A program made the translations under genes and the position numbers. A DNA stretch of 64,000 nucleotides, from assembly GCA_023229945.1 (NCBI GenBank), contig JALNYH010000009.1, positions 1 to 64,000 on the forward strand. The letters are read 5' to 3'. Below, one piece after another: positions 63,965-64,000 of this stretch (position 1 is the first letter of the stretch; every line of letters starts with the position of its first letter). Below the pieces are notes generated by a model that was given only the letters and a program-made list of their open reading frames with translations, was not told the DNA's origin and ran no database searches. Source of the DNA: Arcobacteraceae bacterium. GTDB taxonomy: Bacteria > Campylobacterota > Campylobacteria > Campylobacterales > Arcobacteraceae.

Positions 63965-64000
63965 ATGTTTGGAAAACTTAAATCAGCTATACTTAAATAT
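63965..64000 (+). CDS. Start of an unidentified gene, cut by the window edge
   Basis: ATG 63965 follows AAGGAGTCAAC, a strong ribosome site, and a TATAAT. Only twelve codons are visible (MFGKLKSAILKY). The start is convincing; the identity cannot be judged. Confidence 0.6.
   Translation, partial: MFGKLKSAILKY

Overview
The window is AT-rich, gene-dense bacterial chromosome. Gene content and order point to a Campylobacterota (Epsilonproteobacteria) genome, most likely an Arcobacteraceae-like or Sulfurimonas-like organism. Supporting signs are aspS and adk close to ppa, an S10-spc ribosomal operon without rpmD that ends secY-map-infA, a porCDAB pyruvate oxidoreductase, sigma70 promoters with a good -10 but weak -35, and many GGDEF/response-regulator proteins. 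This placement is inference from layout and protein similarity recalled from memory. No rRNA, tRNA, CRISPR array, transposase or prophage gene was seen.

Layout. 1-1346: 3' part of a class II aldolase/dehydrogenase gene coupled to an ABM monooxygenase gene. 1463-10214: housekeeping genes (aspS, a ygiQ-type radical SAM gene, adk, a cinA-like gene, ppa) interleaved with a four-CBS/PAS/GGDEF cyclase and an HDOD protein. 10321-12911: a CNNM/CBS transporter with a short coupled leader ORF, then divergent znuA and a Fur-family (Zur-like) gene sharing two identical palindromes. 12938-19829: chemoreceptor, candidate small RNA, OmpR-type regulator, a cytochrome bd-superfamily oxidase with a fused cytochrome c domain, a 54-residue ORF under Fur-box-like palindromes, and ppnP. 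20002-25731: Mrp Na+/H+ antiporter operon with fused MrpA-MrpB. 25883-32483: LOG protein, a TauE/SafE-type membrane protein that looks frameshifted, and a six-gene NosL/ABC operon without nosZ. 32726-43343: S10-spc operon. 43508-51335: ankyrin protein, UvrD-type helicase, znuBC, mnmD-like and luxS cluster. 51489-54667: porCDAB. 54850-64000: HAD phosphatase, REC-GGDEF protein, rplM-rpsI coupled to a peptide-binding protein, PiT phosphate transporter, receiver protein, AEC transporter with an apparent ATA start, asnB, and the first codons of one more gene.

Themes. Metal handling recurs: ZnuA is encoded 35 kb from ZnuBC with its probable regulator, there are Fur-type and Zur-type operators, and a NosL operon is probably for copper. 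Respiration and energy genes (bd-type oxidase, Mrp, Por, PPase) and c-di-GMP or two-component signalling are also prominent.

The least explained DNA is intergenic. (1) Degenerate tandem repeats with exact 7-bp period occur at three loci, two of them as inverted arrays around small hairpins. (2) A family of long imperfect hairpins with conserved CAAGGCG...CAACGC borders occurs at two loci. (3) A candidate small RNA carries CUCCUCCU in a loop. Several convergent gene pairs place both stop codons inside one shared hairpin. Two genes carry apparent lesions near their starts (27249 and 61233) that could be real or assembly errors.
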